23,923 bases of DNA from Peptoniphilus sp. (GTDB lineage Bacteria; Bacillota; Clostridia; Tissierellales; Peptoniphilaceae). The stretch covers positions 1-23,923 of the forward strand of contig JASBZH010000017.1 of NCBI GenBank assembly GCA_029983555.1, read 5' to 3'. Position 1 is the stretch's first letter, and each line of letters starts with the position of its first letter. Under the pieces are notes generated by a model that searched no databases, had not been told where the DNA came from, and was given only the letters and a program-made list of their open reading frames with translations. The position numbers and the translations under genes were made by a program. Below are positions 6,250-14,278 of this stretch, piece by piece.

Positions 6250-7106
6250 TAATATTCTCCTTTTTTCTTTAAATCCTCAAAAATTTGAGTATAATTTTCG
6301 TAACGAGTTTTTGGAATATTTCCCTCTAAAACTGCCTTTTTTACTCCACATTTTGGTTCATTTATATGATTGCAATTATTAAACTTGCAAAATTTTTGAT
6401 ATTCTTTAAATTCTCTAAAATAATTTTTTAAATCTTCATAATCGATATCTAAATTTATAGAAGAAAAACCAGGCGTATCAAAAATATAAATATCATTTGA
6501 ATAAAGCAGCTCAACATGTCTTGTTGTATGTTTTCCTCTTCTAGTTTTATCAGACACTCTTCCAATTTCAACATTTTTATCTAAAATTTGCGATGTAATA
6601 GAGGATTTTCCCGCTGCACTTACACCACATAGAGCGACAGTTTTGCCCTTTAAAAACTGTTTTAGATCTATAAGCGTATCTTTTATCGTTGCTGATATCA
6701 TAAAGGTCTTAAAACCGGATTTTGTATATATATCAAATAGTTTTTTAGATTCTTCTTCATCTAAATCGACTTTATTTATTACTACTGCGATTTCAATACC
6801 CTCATACTCAGCTTGAATTATCGTTTTATCAATTAGCATTAAATTGTATTCTGGATCCCTTACAGGAATTACAATAAGTGCAGTATCAACATTAGAAACT
6901 TTTGGCCTTGTCAGCATATTTTTTCTGGGATATACTTTTTCAATATATCCCAGACTATTTTCTTCATATTTAAATTCTACAATATCTCCAACTATAGGAT
7001 CTATTTTTTGGTGCCTAAAATTACCTCTCGCTCGCGTTTCATAAATTTTATCTTCGCAATTAATGTAATAATATCCACCAGTTAATTTAACAATTTTTCC
7101 CTTCAT
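6249..7106 (-). CDS. rsgA: ribosome small-subunit assembly GTPase RsgA
   Basis: This 285-residue protein is the circularly permuted GTPase that checks late 30S maturation. An N-terminal OB-fold (about 1-65) is followed by G4 NKVD (111-114), then G1 GVSAAGKSSI (161-170) and G3 DTPG (210-213): the permuted order typical of the family. A C-terminal zinc site uses C240, C245, H247 and C253. The G1 loop has Ala where many orthologues have Gly (GxSGxGKS), but the G(x4)GKS pattern holds. Its start overlaps the prkC stop by one base, matching the stp-prkC-rsgA-rpe order seen across Firmicutes. Confidence 0.94.
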   Translation of the reverse strand: MKGKIVKLTGGYYYINCEDKIYETRARGNFRHQKIDPIVGDIVEFKYEENSLGYIEKVYPRKNMLTRPKVSNVDTALIVIPVRDPEYNLMLIDKTIIQAEYEGIEIAVVINKVDLDEEESKKLFDIYTKSGFKTFMISATIKDTLIDLKQFLKGKTVALCGVSAAGKSSITSQILDKNVEIGRVSDKTRRGKHTTRHVELLYSNDIYIFDTPGFSSINLDIDYEDLKNYFREFKEYQKFCKFNNCNHINEPKCGVKKAVLEGNIPKTRYENYTQIFEDLKKKGEY

Positions 7107-9073
7107 TATTTCACTACTTCTGTCTTAACTAGACTATCGTCCATATAGATTTCGTACTCACCAGGTCCGATAAGTTCTACATTTGAAGTTTCTCCAGGAT
7201 CAACATTGTAATCCCAAACTTTACTTCCATCTTTATTTCCATTATAGTCTCTTGTTCTTTTGGCTACAACGTGGTGAGATTCACCATCATCAGGAACTTT
7301 TACTTTTACATAATTTACTTGGTTATAATCTGTCTGTTCATTGTTTTCGTCTTCTTTATCCTCTGCAGCTGGTCCTTCAGATACATATATTATTACAGTA
7401 TCTCCCTTTTTGACAGTTTCTCCAGCCTTTGGTTCCATATCGTAAACTTGACCTTCGTCTACTTTATTTGTATTTCCGGTCTTAATTACAACATCCAAAT
7501 CGAAATCTTTAAGTTGTGAAATTACATCTTTTTGATCTATTCCTGTGTAATTACTTAGTTTAATTGGAGTATCATCAATTCCTTTTGACACAACAACTTT
7601 AATAGCAGAACCTCTATTAACTGAATAGCCGCTTTCAGGATTAGATGAAATAATCTTTCCTGCTTCAACTTCTTCATTAAATTCTTCTTCAACAGATCCA
7701 AGTTTTAGAGCATTGTCTTCTAATGCCTTTTTAGCTTCTTCCAAAGTTAATCCTCTAAGTGGAGGAACTGGAGAAGTATCAGGAAGCTCATTTATTTCTA
7801 AGGTTATAGTAGTTCCCTTTTCTACTTCTTTACCCTTCTCAATATCTTGACCAAGAACTATTCCATCGGGACTCTTTTCATCCTCAACTGTTTTTACAGA
7901 CATAATTAAACCTTGAGCTGATAGAAGTTCTTCTGCTTCTTCTTTAGTTCTACCAACATAATTTTCAACAGCTACTTTCTCAACTTCGTTGGACTTGTCC
8001 ATTCCCTTAATTGCCTTTGGCACAATGTAAATTAAAAGCGCTATTATTACAATTGCAGAAAAGATGCCAAGTATAGCCGGAGCAGCGGATTTCTTCTTCT
8101 TAACCTTTTTAGGTTGACTCTGTTTTTTCTCTTTAGGATTGCTGTTATTTCTTTTTGGTCTGTTGTACTTATTACTTGCATTCGGCGATGAAATTACAGC
8201 TGTCCTATCATCTGTATAATTTGAACTATTTTGAATCGGTTTATTACTTAGTGTATAACCCTTTATATCTTTTATAAGATCATATACATCTGAATATCTT
8301 TTATTTGGATCTTTCGCAGTCATTTTAAGCACGAGCGAATCCACATCAGGACTTATGCTTCGAATTGTATCTGAAGGTCGTGGCATTTGAGACTGCACTT
8401 GCATGAGCGCAACTGAAACAGGATTATCTGCATCAAAAGGAAGTTTTCCAGTTAACATCTCATATAAAACTATTCCAAGAGAATATATATCAGACCTATT
8501 GTCTACTTTTGCACCGCGCGCTTGTTCAGGTGAAAAATAGTGAACTGAACCCATTACAGCATTTGTAGCAGTTACAGTAGTATTATCAGCAACTCTTGCA
8601 ATTCCAAAATCAGTTACCTTAATTCTGTCGTCTCTTGTGACCATTATATTCTGAGACTTAATATCTCTATGAACAATGTGTTTTGAGTGAGCTACCTTTA
8701 ATGCTTCAGCAATCTGAATACAATAATTTAAAGCTCTCTTTTCTGGAAGTCTTCCCTCATCGTTTATAAGTTCCTTTAAAGTTTTCCCGTCAATATATTC
8801 CATGACGATGTAATGAACTTCTTCACCATCAATATTTTCACTTCCCACATCGTAAATACTTACAATATTTGGATGTGAAATACTTGCAGCAGCAAGAGAC
8901 TCCCTTTTAAATTTTCTGATAAAATTGTTGTCTTCGTTATATTCCATCTTTAGAACTTTTATAGCAACAATCCTATCGAGCCTTCTGTCATGAGCCTTAA
9001 AGACATTTCCCATTCCGCCAGTGCCAATTTTTTCTAATATTTCATATCTATTTGCTAATACTTTGTTTATCAT
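7106..9073 (-). CDS. prkC: PASTA-domain Ser/Thr protein kinase
   Basis: This 655-residue membrane kinase senses peptidoglycan fragments and phosphorylates cell-wall, division and translation proteins. The cytosolic kinase domain (about 10-270) has the glycine loop IGTGGMG, VAIK lysine near 39, HRDIKSQN near 135-142, DFG near 155-157 and SPEQ. A Lys-rich juxtamembrane stretch leads into one membrane segment (about 331-352). Three extracellular PASTA repeats follow (about 368-431, 433-498, 503-567), then an extra C-terminal tail of about 88 residues: an acidic linker and a small beta-rich segment. Start chosen at 9073 because AGGTG precedes it and MINKVLANRYEI is the usual N-terminus; an ATG five codons upstream overlaps the stp end. 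Cognate phosphatase is the upstream neighbour. Confidence 0.93.
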   Translation of the reverse strand: MINKVLANRYEILEKIGTGGMGNVFKAHDRRLDRIVAIKVLKMEYNEDNNFIRKFKRESLAAASISHPNIVSIYDVGSENIDGEEVHYIVMEYIDGKTLKELINDEGRLPEKRALNYCIQIAEALKVAHSKHIVHRDIKSQNIMVTRDDRIKVTDFGIARVADNTTVTATNAVMGSVHYFSPEQARGAKVDNRSDIYSLGIVLYEMLTGKLPFDADNPVSVALMQVQSQMPRPSDTIRSISPDVDSLVLKMTAKDPNKRYSDVYDLIKDIKGYTLSNKPIQNSSNYTDDRTAVISSPNASNKYNRPKRNNSNPKEKKQSQPKKVKKKKSAAPAILGIFSAIVIIALLIYIVPKAIKGMDKSNEVEKVAVENYVGRTKEEAEELLSAQGLIMSVKTVEDEKSPDGIVLGQDIEKGKEVEKGTTITLEINELPDTSPVPPLRGLTLEEAKKALEDNALKLGSVEEEFNEEVEAGKIISSNPESGYSVNRGSAIKVVVSKGIDDTPIKLSNYTGIDQKDVISQLKDFDLDVVIKTGNTNKVDEGQVYDMEPKAGETVKKGDTVIIYVSEGPAAEDKEDENNEQTDYNQVNYVKVKVPDDGESHHVVAKRTRDYNGNKDGSKVWDYNVDPGETSNVELIGPGEYEIYMDDSLVKTEVVK

Positions 9074-9080
9074 GCTACAC

Positions 9081-9797
9081 CTACTCATTATATATTAAAA
9101 TAAATGTAATATTATCCATTCCACCATTTTTTAATGCAAGTTCAATCAATTTATCTCGAGCTATTTTCGGTGAATTATTTTTTACTATTTCACAAATTTT
9201 TTCATTTGAAACCATATTAGTGAGTCCATCTGAACACAATAGTACTATGTCTTTATCTTTTAATTTTAAATTATTAATTATAACCTCGACATCTTCATTA
9301 GTACCAAGAGCTTTTGTAAGTACATTTTTCTTTGGATGAACTTTTGCCTCATCCTCAGTTATCTCTCCTATTTCCATAAGATAATTTACAAATGAGTCGT
9401 CCTTAGTAATTTGATTTATGTCACTATCTATTATATATATTCTTGAATCACCAACGCTGGAATATACAAATGTGTCATCAAGGACATAACCCATGACAAC
9501 TGTAGTACCCATACCTCTATAATCCTCATTTGTAGCAGATTTTGTAAATATTTCAGAATTTGCTTTTTTTATAGATTCATTCGTCATATCCATTATATCT
9601 TGAATATTGGGATTTTCACTTAATTTTTCAAAATTCTTAGCAATAATTTCTGTAGCCATAGCAGAAGCTTTTTCTCCAGCCAAATGGCCACCCATTCCAT
9701 CTGCTAATACAAATAATTTTTCTGAAGGATCAATATAGTAGCTGTCCTCATTGTTTTTCCTGTAGTTTCCAACATTAGTTGCTGATACCACTTTCAT
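9081..9797 (-). CDS. stp: PP2C-type Ser/Thr phosphatase
   Basis: This 238-residue metal-dependent (Mg/Mn) phosphatase of the PP2C family reverses phosphorylation by the PASTA kinase encoded next. It is also called prpC in Bacillus. Motifs: NNED near 15-18, LADGMGGH (31-38), GTTVV, SVGDSR, LLCSDGLTN and GGMDNITF, which supply the metal-binding aspartates. Start chosen at 9797: AGAGGTG lies a few bases upstream across the rlmN stop, and MKVVSATNVGNYRKNNED is the usual beginning. A longer frame to 9836 would overlap rlmN and adds no conserved residues. Confidence 0.93.
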   Translation of the reverse strand: MKVVSATNVGNYRKNNEDSYYIDPSEKLFVLADGMGGHLAGEKASAMATEIIAKNFEKLSENPNIQDIMDMTNESIKKANSEIFTKSATNEDYRGMGTTVVMGYVLDDTFVYSSVGDSRIYIIDSDINQITKDDSFVNYLMEIGEITEDEAKVHPKKNVLTKALGTNEDVEVIINNLKLKDKDIVLLCSDGLTNMVSNEKICEIVKNNSPKIARDKLIELALKNGGMDNITFILIYNE

Positions 9798-9802
9798 AAT
9801 AT

Positions 9803-10819
9803 TCACCTCTTGACTCTGCGCCTTAATTGACCACATGAGGCGCTGATATCCTGTCCCAATTCTCTTCTAATTGTGACATTCATATTTTCTTTTTCTAATT
9901 TTTTCTTAAAGTCCTCAATTTTTTTAGAACTTGGTCTTTTTTCATTAAATTCTTCTATAGGATTAAGGGGAATTAAATTGATATGTGCCTTTAACCCTCT
10001 AGTGAATTCCTTTAGTTCTTTGACATTTTTATCTGTGTTGTTTTGACCATCTATTAATGTATACTCAAAAGTAATCCTATTATTTAGCTTATTTTGATAA
10101 TATAAAAGAGCTTCTTTTAAAGATTTTAAATTATATTTTTTATTAATAGGCATAATTTTAGATCTATCTTTATCATTTGTCTGATGAAGACTGATAGCTA
10201 GACTTATAGGCAACTTTTCATCTGCAAGCTTTCTTATACCGTCTGCAAGACCACATGTTGAAATGGTTATGTTTCTATAACTTAAATTTTGTCCCTTTTC
10301 GTCATGTAAAATTTTAATAAATCTTAGGACTTCATCTAAATTATCGAGTGGTTCTCCACTTCCCATCAAAATTATATTTCCAACTTTTATATCAAATTTA
10401 TTTTCAACAGCATAGACTTGTCCGAGCATTTCTGAAGCTTTAAGGTCTCTTATAATCCCTTCTTTAGTAGAAGCGCAAAAACTACATCCCATTTTGCATC
10501 CTACCTGTGTAGAAACGCACTGAGAATATCCAAATTTATACTTCATCAAGACGCCCTCTATTAAATTGTCATCTTCTAGCTTGAATAGCATCTTTTTTGT
10601 GTCATCAAGATTTGATTCAAATATTTTATAAATCTCAGTCTTTGTTATCTTTTTATTTTTTATTATATCTAGAGCTTCTAACGACAAATTTGAATTTAAT
10701 ACATCAACTCTTCTTTTATCATGTAAAAATGTAAAAAGTTGTGTACCTCTAAAAGATTTTTCTCCATTAGATTTAAATAATTCTCTTAGTTCATCTAAAT
10801 ACATAGAATTTAAATCCAT
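9803..10819 (-). CDS. rlmN: dual-specificity 23S rRNA/tRNA (adenine-C2) methyltransferase
   Basis: This 338-residue radical SAM enzyme methylates C2 of A2503 in 23S rRNA and A37 in some tRNAs. The [4Fe-4S] cluster cysteines are C108, C112 and C115 (CKMGCSFC). The SAM-binding GSGEPLDN and the C-terminal SCGQL, which supplies the methyl-carrying cysteine partner, are present. Length fits RlmN, and nothing points to the resistance paralogue Cfr. ATG is preceded by AGGTGAT, which pairs with the anti-SD. It appears to have its own promoter (10842-10850) in the 69-bp gap after rsmB. Confidence 0.94.
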   Translation of the reverse strand: MDLNSMYLDELRELFKSNGEKSFRGTQLFTFLHDKRRVDVLNSNLSLEALDIIKNKKITKTEIYKIFESNLDDTKKMLFKLEDDNLIEGVLMKYKFGYSQCVSTQVGCKMGCSFCASTKEGIIRDLKASEMLGQVYAVENKFDIKVGNIILMGSGEPLDNLDEVLRFIKILHDEKGQNLSYRNITISTCGLADGIRKLADEKLPISLAISLHQTNDKDRSKIMPINKKYNLKSLKEALLYYQNKLNNRITFEYTLIDGQNNTDKNVKELKEFTRGLKAHINLIPLNPIEEFNEKRPSSKKIEDFKKKLEKENMNVTIRRELGQDISASCGQLRRRVKR

Positions 10820-10841
10820 TTAATCACCTATAATCCAATAT

Positions 10842-10850
10842 ATTATATCA
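10842..10850 (-). promoter_or_regulatory. extended -10 promoter before rlmN
   Basis: The minus strand shows TGA-TATAAT (10842-10850), a perfect extended -10, 23 bases before the rlmN start. No good -35 lies at 16-18 bp; the nearest is TTGATA, with only 12 bp spacing. This is the largest gap in the housekeeping run, so an internal promoter for rlmN-stp-prkC-rsgA-rpe-thiN is plausible. Confidence 0.5.
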
Positions 10851-10888
10851 CTCAATCAATATCAAATAAATAAAAACAATAATTTAAA

Positions 10889-12184
10889 CTATTCTCGTAT
10901 TAGTTTTGTGATAGAAAATCCGTCGCTATTATTTATGTGTGGAAACATCTTAAATGTCTCCATTCCCTCAATATTTTCGATGTGAAAATCAGAATTTTTA
11001 TTTATAAACTTATTTATAACATCTTCATTTTCTATTATTGATAAAGAGCATGTTGAATAAATAATTGTTCCACCTTTTTTAACATATTTTTTTGCATTTT
11101 CAAGTATTTTAATCTGAATCTCTGATAAATCTTTGATGTCACTTAAACTTTTATTCCACTTGATATCAGGTTTTTTTCTATATAGTCCTATTCCAGAGCA
11201 AGGTGCATCTACCAAACAATAGTCAAACTTTTCTACAAATTCTTCATTTAGTAGTGTTGCGTCATTTATTTTAGTCTTTATATTTGTACAGCCAAGTCTT
11301 TTAGCATTTTCTTCAACTGTTTTAATCTTAGCTTTATTTTTGTCACAAGCTACAATAATTCCGCTATTTTCCATAATTTGAGACATGTGAGTTGTCTTTC
11401 CACCAGGGGAGGCGCACAAGTCAAGCACACTTGTATTTTTCTGTGGATGTAAAAATTCACAAACTGATATTGAAGCTAAATCTTGGACATAAAAAAATCC
11501 ATCTCTAAATAAGTCGCTGTCAATTATTCCATCAGGATTATCTATATTTATTGCATCTTTAAGAGTTGTCTTCTCATATATATAACCTTCACCAGATAGT
11601 TTTTTTAGAAATTCATCAGTACTTATCTTTAGTGTATTGATTCTAACTGTAAATGGAGGCATCTCATTATTTGCCTTTAATAATTTTTTTGCGAAATCTT
11701 CAGAATAATTATTGTAAAAATATTCAGTGTAAAATTTAGGATGTGAATAAAATACACTCAAATTATCTATGCTATTTTTAATTTTAACTTGTGGCTTTTT
11801 ATCTATTTTTGCAATAGCTCTTAGTATTCCATTTGTAAAACCAACAGAACCTCTATTCCCATAAATCTTAGCAAGTTCTACAGATTCAGAAACTATGGAA
11901 TAATTAGGAATTCTATCTAAGAAAAACATTTGATAAATTGCCATTTCAAGTATAGTTAAAATTATTTTATGAATTTTATTAAATCTAATCTTAGAATATG
12001 TTTTAATCACATAATCAAGATACTTTCTATTTCTTACAACACCAGTAGTTATCTCTTTAATAAAAGCATAATCTCTCTTATCAAGTTTAGAATAATTTAA
12101 TATTTCAAGCTGCTCTTCTAAAAATGCTCCTTTATAGAAAACATCATTTAAAATGAGAAGCGCTTTTTCTCTCGTACTCTTCAT
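10889..12184 (-). CDS. rsmB: 16S rRNA (cytosine-967-C5)-methyltransferase
   Basis: This 431-residue enzyme methylates C5 of C967 in 16S rRNA using SAM. The N-terminal NusB-like helical domain (about 1-130) precedes a NOL1/NOP2/Sun-type Rossmann methyltransferase. Motifs: SAM loop DLCASPGGKT (255-264), DAPCSG (326-331) and STCS (377-380); the two catalytic cysteines are C329 and C379. The ATG shares one base with the stop of the protease gene upstream (TAATG). Neighbours fmt, def and rlmN are the usual partners. Confidence 0.94.
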   Translation of the reverse strand: MKSTREKALLILNDVFYKGAFLEEQLEILNYSKLDKRDYAFIKEITTGVVRNRKYLDYVIKTYSKIRFNKIHKIILTILEMAIYQMFFLDRIPNYSIVSESVELAKIYGNRGSVGFTNGILRAIAKIDKKPQVKIKNSIDNLSVFYSHPKFYTEYFYNNYSEDFAKKLLKANNEMPPFTVRINTLKISTDEFLKKLSGEGYIYEKTTLKDAINIDNPDGIIDSDLFRDGFFYVQDLASISVCEFLHPQKNTSVLDLCASPGGKTTHMSQIMENSGIIVACDKNKAKIKTVEENAKRLGCTNIKTKINDATLLNEEFVEKFDYCLVDAPCSGIGLYRKKPDIKWNKSLSDIKDLSEIQIKILENAKKYVKKGGTIIYSTCSLSIIENEDVINKFINKNSDFHIENIEGMETFKMFPHINNSDGFSITKLIRE

Positions 12185-12867
12185 TAATCTCTTCTTCCAA
12201 ATATGCTTAAAAGTCTTAAAAACTGTCCTATTGCAACAAGAGTAGCCGCAACATAAGTAAGTGCTGCTGCACTTAAAACTTCATTTGTACCTTTTAAATC
12301 ATCTTCACTTAAAATTCCATCAGCAAGCTCTTTTTTAGCTCTATTTGATGCATTAAATTCTACTGGAAGTGTAACTATTTGAAATAAAACTGCAAAGAAA
12401 AATAAAGCTACACCAAGTTGTACAAAAAATGATGAGAAGAAAAATCCCAATATAATAAATAAAAAGCTAAGTTGTGTTCCTAAATTAGCAAGTGGCACAA
12501 GACTTGCTCTTATTCTAAGTGGAGCATATCCTTCTGCATCTTGAAGTGCGTGACCTACCTCATGAGCTGCAATAGAAATAGAAGCAATAGAGCTATTTCT
12601 AAAAACATCATCAGATAAGTTTAAAGTTTTATCTCTTGGGTCATAGTGATCTGTGAGGTTCCCACTTATTTTTCTAATTGAAACATCAGTTAGTCCGTTT
12701 CTGTCTAAAATTCTTCTAGCAGCTTCTTCTCCAGTCAAATAAGACTTTGAAGAAATTTTTCTATACTTGCTATAAGCTGAGCTAATTTTTGATTGAGCAT
12801 AAATTGCCAAAATCATCCCTGGCAAAATGTAAATTAGGTATTCAAAACCATAAAATCCATAATACAT
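12184..12867 (-). CDS. membrane zinc metallopeptidase (YugP-type)
   Basis: This 227-residue membrane protein belongs to the neutral zinc metallopeptidase family typified by Bacillus YugP. The zinc motif HEVGH is at residues 102-106 in the context SIAAHEVGHALQ. Predicted membrane segments lie near residues 10-25, 130-149, 150-168 and around 200-218. Its biological substrate is unknown in most species. It lies between fmt and rsmB, a position often seen in Clostridia and relatives, and it probably travels with the operon rather than acting in translation. Confidence 0.85.
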   Translation of the reverse strand: MYYGFYGFEYLIYILPGMILAIYAQSKISSAYSKYRKISSKSYLTGEEAARRILDRNGLTDVSIRKISGNLTDHYDPRDKTLNLSDDVFRNSSIASISIAAHEVGHALQDAEGYAPLRIRASLVPLANLGTQLSFLFIILGFFFSSFFVQLGVALFFFAVLFQIVTLPVEFNASNRAKKELADGILSEDDLKGTNEVLSAAALTYVAATLVAIGQFLRLLSIFGRRD

Positions 12868-12868
12868 T

Positions 12869-13795
12869 TTACTTACCTCCTAATTTATATCCTTCCTCAA
12901 AGGAATTTCCTCTCAAGAAATCTTGTATATCCATTACCCTTTTACCTGGAGCCTGTACCTTTTTTACAGATATAGCACCATCAGAAGTCTTAATAATAAA
13001 TTCATCTTTTGCCTTTAAAATAGTTCCTGCGTCTATTTCGCTATTATTATTAAAAACTTCTGCCTCATAAATTTTATATAATTTATCTTTATAATAAAAT
13101 CTTGCTCCATAATGTGGACTTAAACCACTTATTAAATTTACAATCTCTTGAGACTTTTTATTAAAATTAATATTTAAAGTTTCTTTTTCTATCTTCTGTG
13201 CATAAGTCATCTGGCTTTCATCTTGAGGTATAAATTCAATGTCATCTACTTCTGCATCTTTTACAAATTCTTCTAAGAGATCTGCACCTAAAATAGAAAG
13301 TTTATCTTCTAACTCTCCAGCATTCATGCCATCTATTTCTATTTCCTTAACATGGCTAACACCGCCAGAATCTAAGCCTTTTTTTACTTCCATAAGACTC
13401 ACACCAGTTTTTTCAAATCCTTCTATTATTGATCTATTTATTGGTGCCGCACCTCTAAGTTTTGGAAGAAGTGATGCGTGGACATTTACAATATATTTTT
13501 TTGGTATATTTAAAATCTCTTCACTAAGAATTTGACCATATGCAACTACGACAATAATATCTGGCTTTTCATCTTTAAGTCTAGAAATAGATTCACTTGA
13601 ATTGATATCTCGTGGTTGAAAAACTTCTATTCCTAGTTCTTTAGCCTTAGTCTTAACAGGTGTTTCTTTTAATTTTTTACCTCTACCTTTTCGTTTATCT
13701 TCTTGAGAAACTACTAAAGTTACTTCTCCAAGACTATTTAATTTTTCTAAAATTGGTACTGCAAAATCTGGAGTACCCATGAATATAAACTTCAT
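12869..13795 (-). CDS. fmt: methionyl-tRNA formyltransferase
   Basis: This 308-residue enzyme formylates Met on initiator tRNA with 10-formyltetrahydrofolate. The catalytic triad is visible as N104 and H106 in NVHASLLPKLRGAAPI and D142 in KKGLDSGGV. The C-terminal domain has the tRNA-binding fold expected (PGKRVMDIQDFLRG). Start chosen at 13795 (MKFIFMGTPDFA), one base after the def stop codon, with AAGGAAG upstream. A frame extension to 13816 overlaps def and adds only MCLRKID. It acts together with def next door: formyl group added here, removed by the deformylase. Confidence 0.95.
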   Translation of the reverse strand: MKFIFMGTPDFAVPILEKLNSLGEVTLVVSQEDKRKGRGKKLKETPVKTKAKELGIEVFQPRDINSSESISRLKDEKPDIIVVVAYGQILSEEILNIPKKYIVNVHASLLPKLRGAAPINRSIIEGFEKTGVSLMEVKKGLDSGGVSHVKEIEIDGMNAGELEDKLSILGADLLEEFVKDAEVDDIEFIPQDESQMTYAQKIEKETLNINFNKKSQEIVNLISGLSPHYGARFYYKDKLYKIYEAEVFNNNSEIDAGTILKAKDEFIIKTSDGAISVKKVQAPGKRVMDIQDFLRGNSFEEGYKLGGK

Positions 13796-13796
13796 A

Positions 13797-14270
13797 TCAA
13801 TCTTCCTTAGGCACATAGATATCTATTGCTTTATCTGTAAATAAAATCCCGTCTAAATGATCTACCTCATGTTGAATTATTCTTGCAAAAAAGTCTTTTG
13901 CATTTAATGTTTTTTCGTTGCCATTAATGTCCATATACTTCACGTCGATATCGGTAGCTCTTTTAACTGTGCCCTGCTTATATGGAACAGAAAGGCACCC
14001 TTCAATGTCTGTATCTTCTCCATCTTTTCGAGTAATAATAGGATTTATCATATACATTCTCTTTCTGTCATCTTCTTCTCTATCATCAACTACTATAACT
14101 CTTTTTAAAATACCAACTTGTGGAGCAGCTAATCCAACACCTGGAGCTTCATCCATAGTTTCAAACATGTCATTAATCAATTCTTTTAATCTATCATCAA
14201 ATTTTGTAACTTCGCGCGAATGTTTCCTTAAAAGTGGATCTTCATCCGTTCTGATTACTCTTTTTGCCAT
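13797..14270 (-). CDS. def: peptide deformylase
   Basis: This 157-residue iron/zinc hydrolase removes the formyl group from nascent proteins. All three signature motifs are present: GVGLAAPQ (44-51), EGCLSVP (90-96, metal ligand C92) and HEVDH (134-138, two metal histidines and catalytic glutamate). The ATG has AGGTGAT upstream, overlapping the priA stop. The short length fits type-1 enzymes. def-fmt coupling is standard. Confidence 0.96.
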   Translation of the reverse strand: MAKRVIRTDEDPLLRKHSREVTKFDDRLKELINDMFETMDEAPGVGLAAPQVGILKRVIVVDDREEDDRKRMYMINPIITRKDGEDTDIEGCLSVPYKQGTVKRATDIDVKYMDINGNEKTLNAKDFFARIIQHEVDHLDGILFTDKAIDIYVPKED

Positions 14271-14278
14271 TTTATCAC

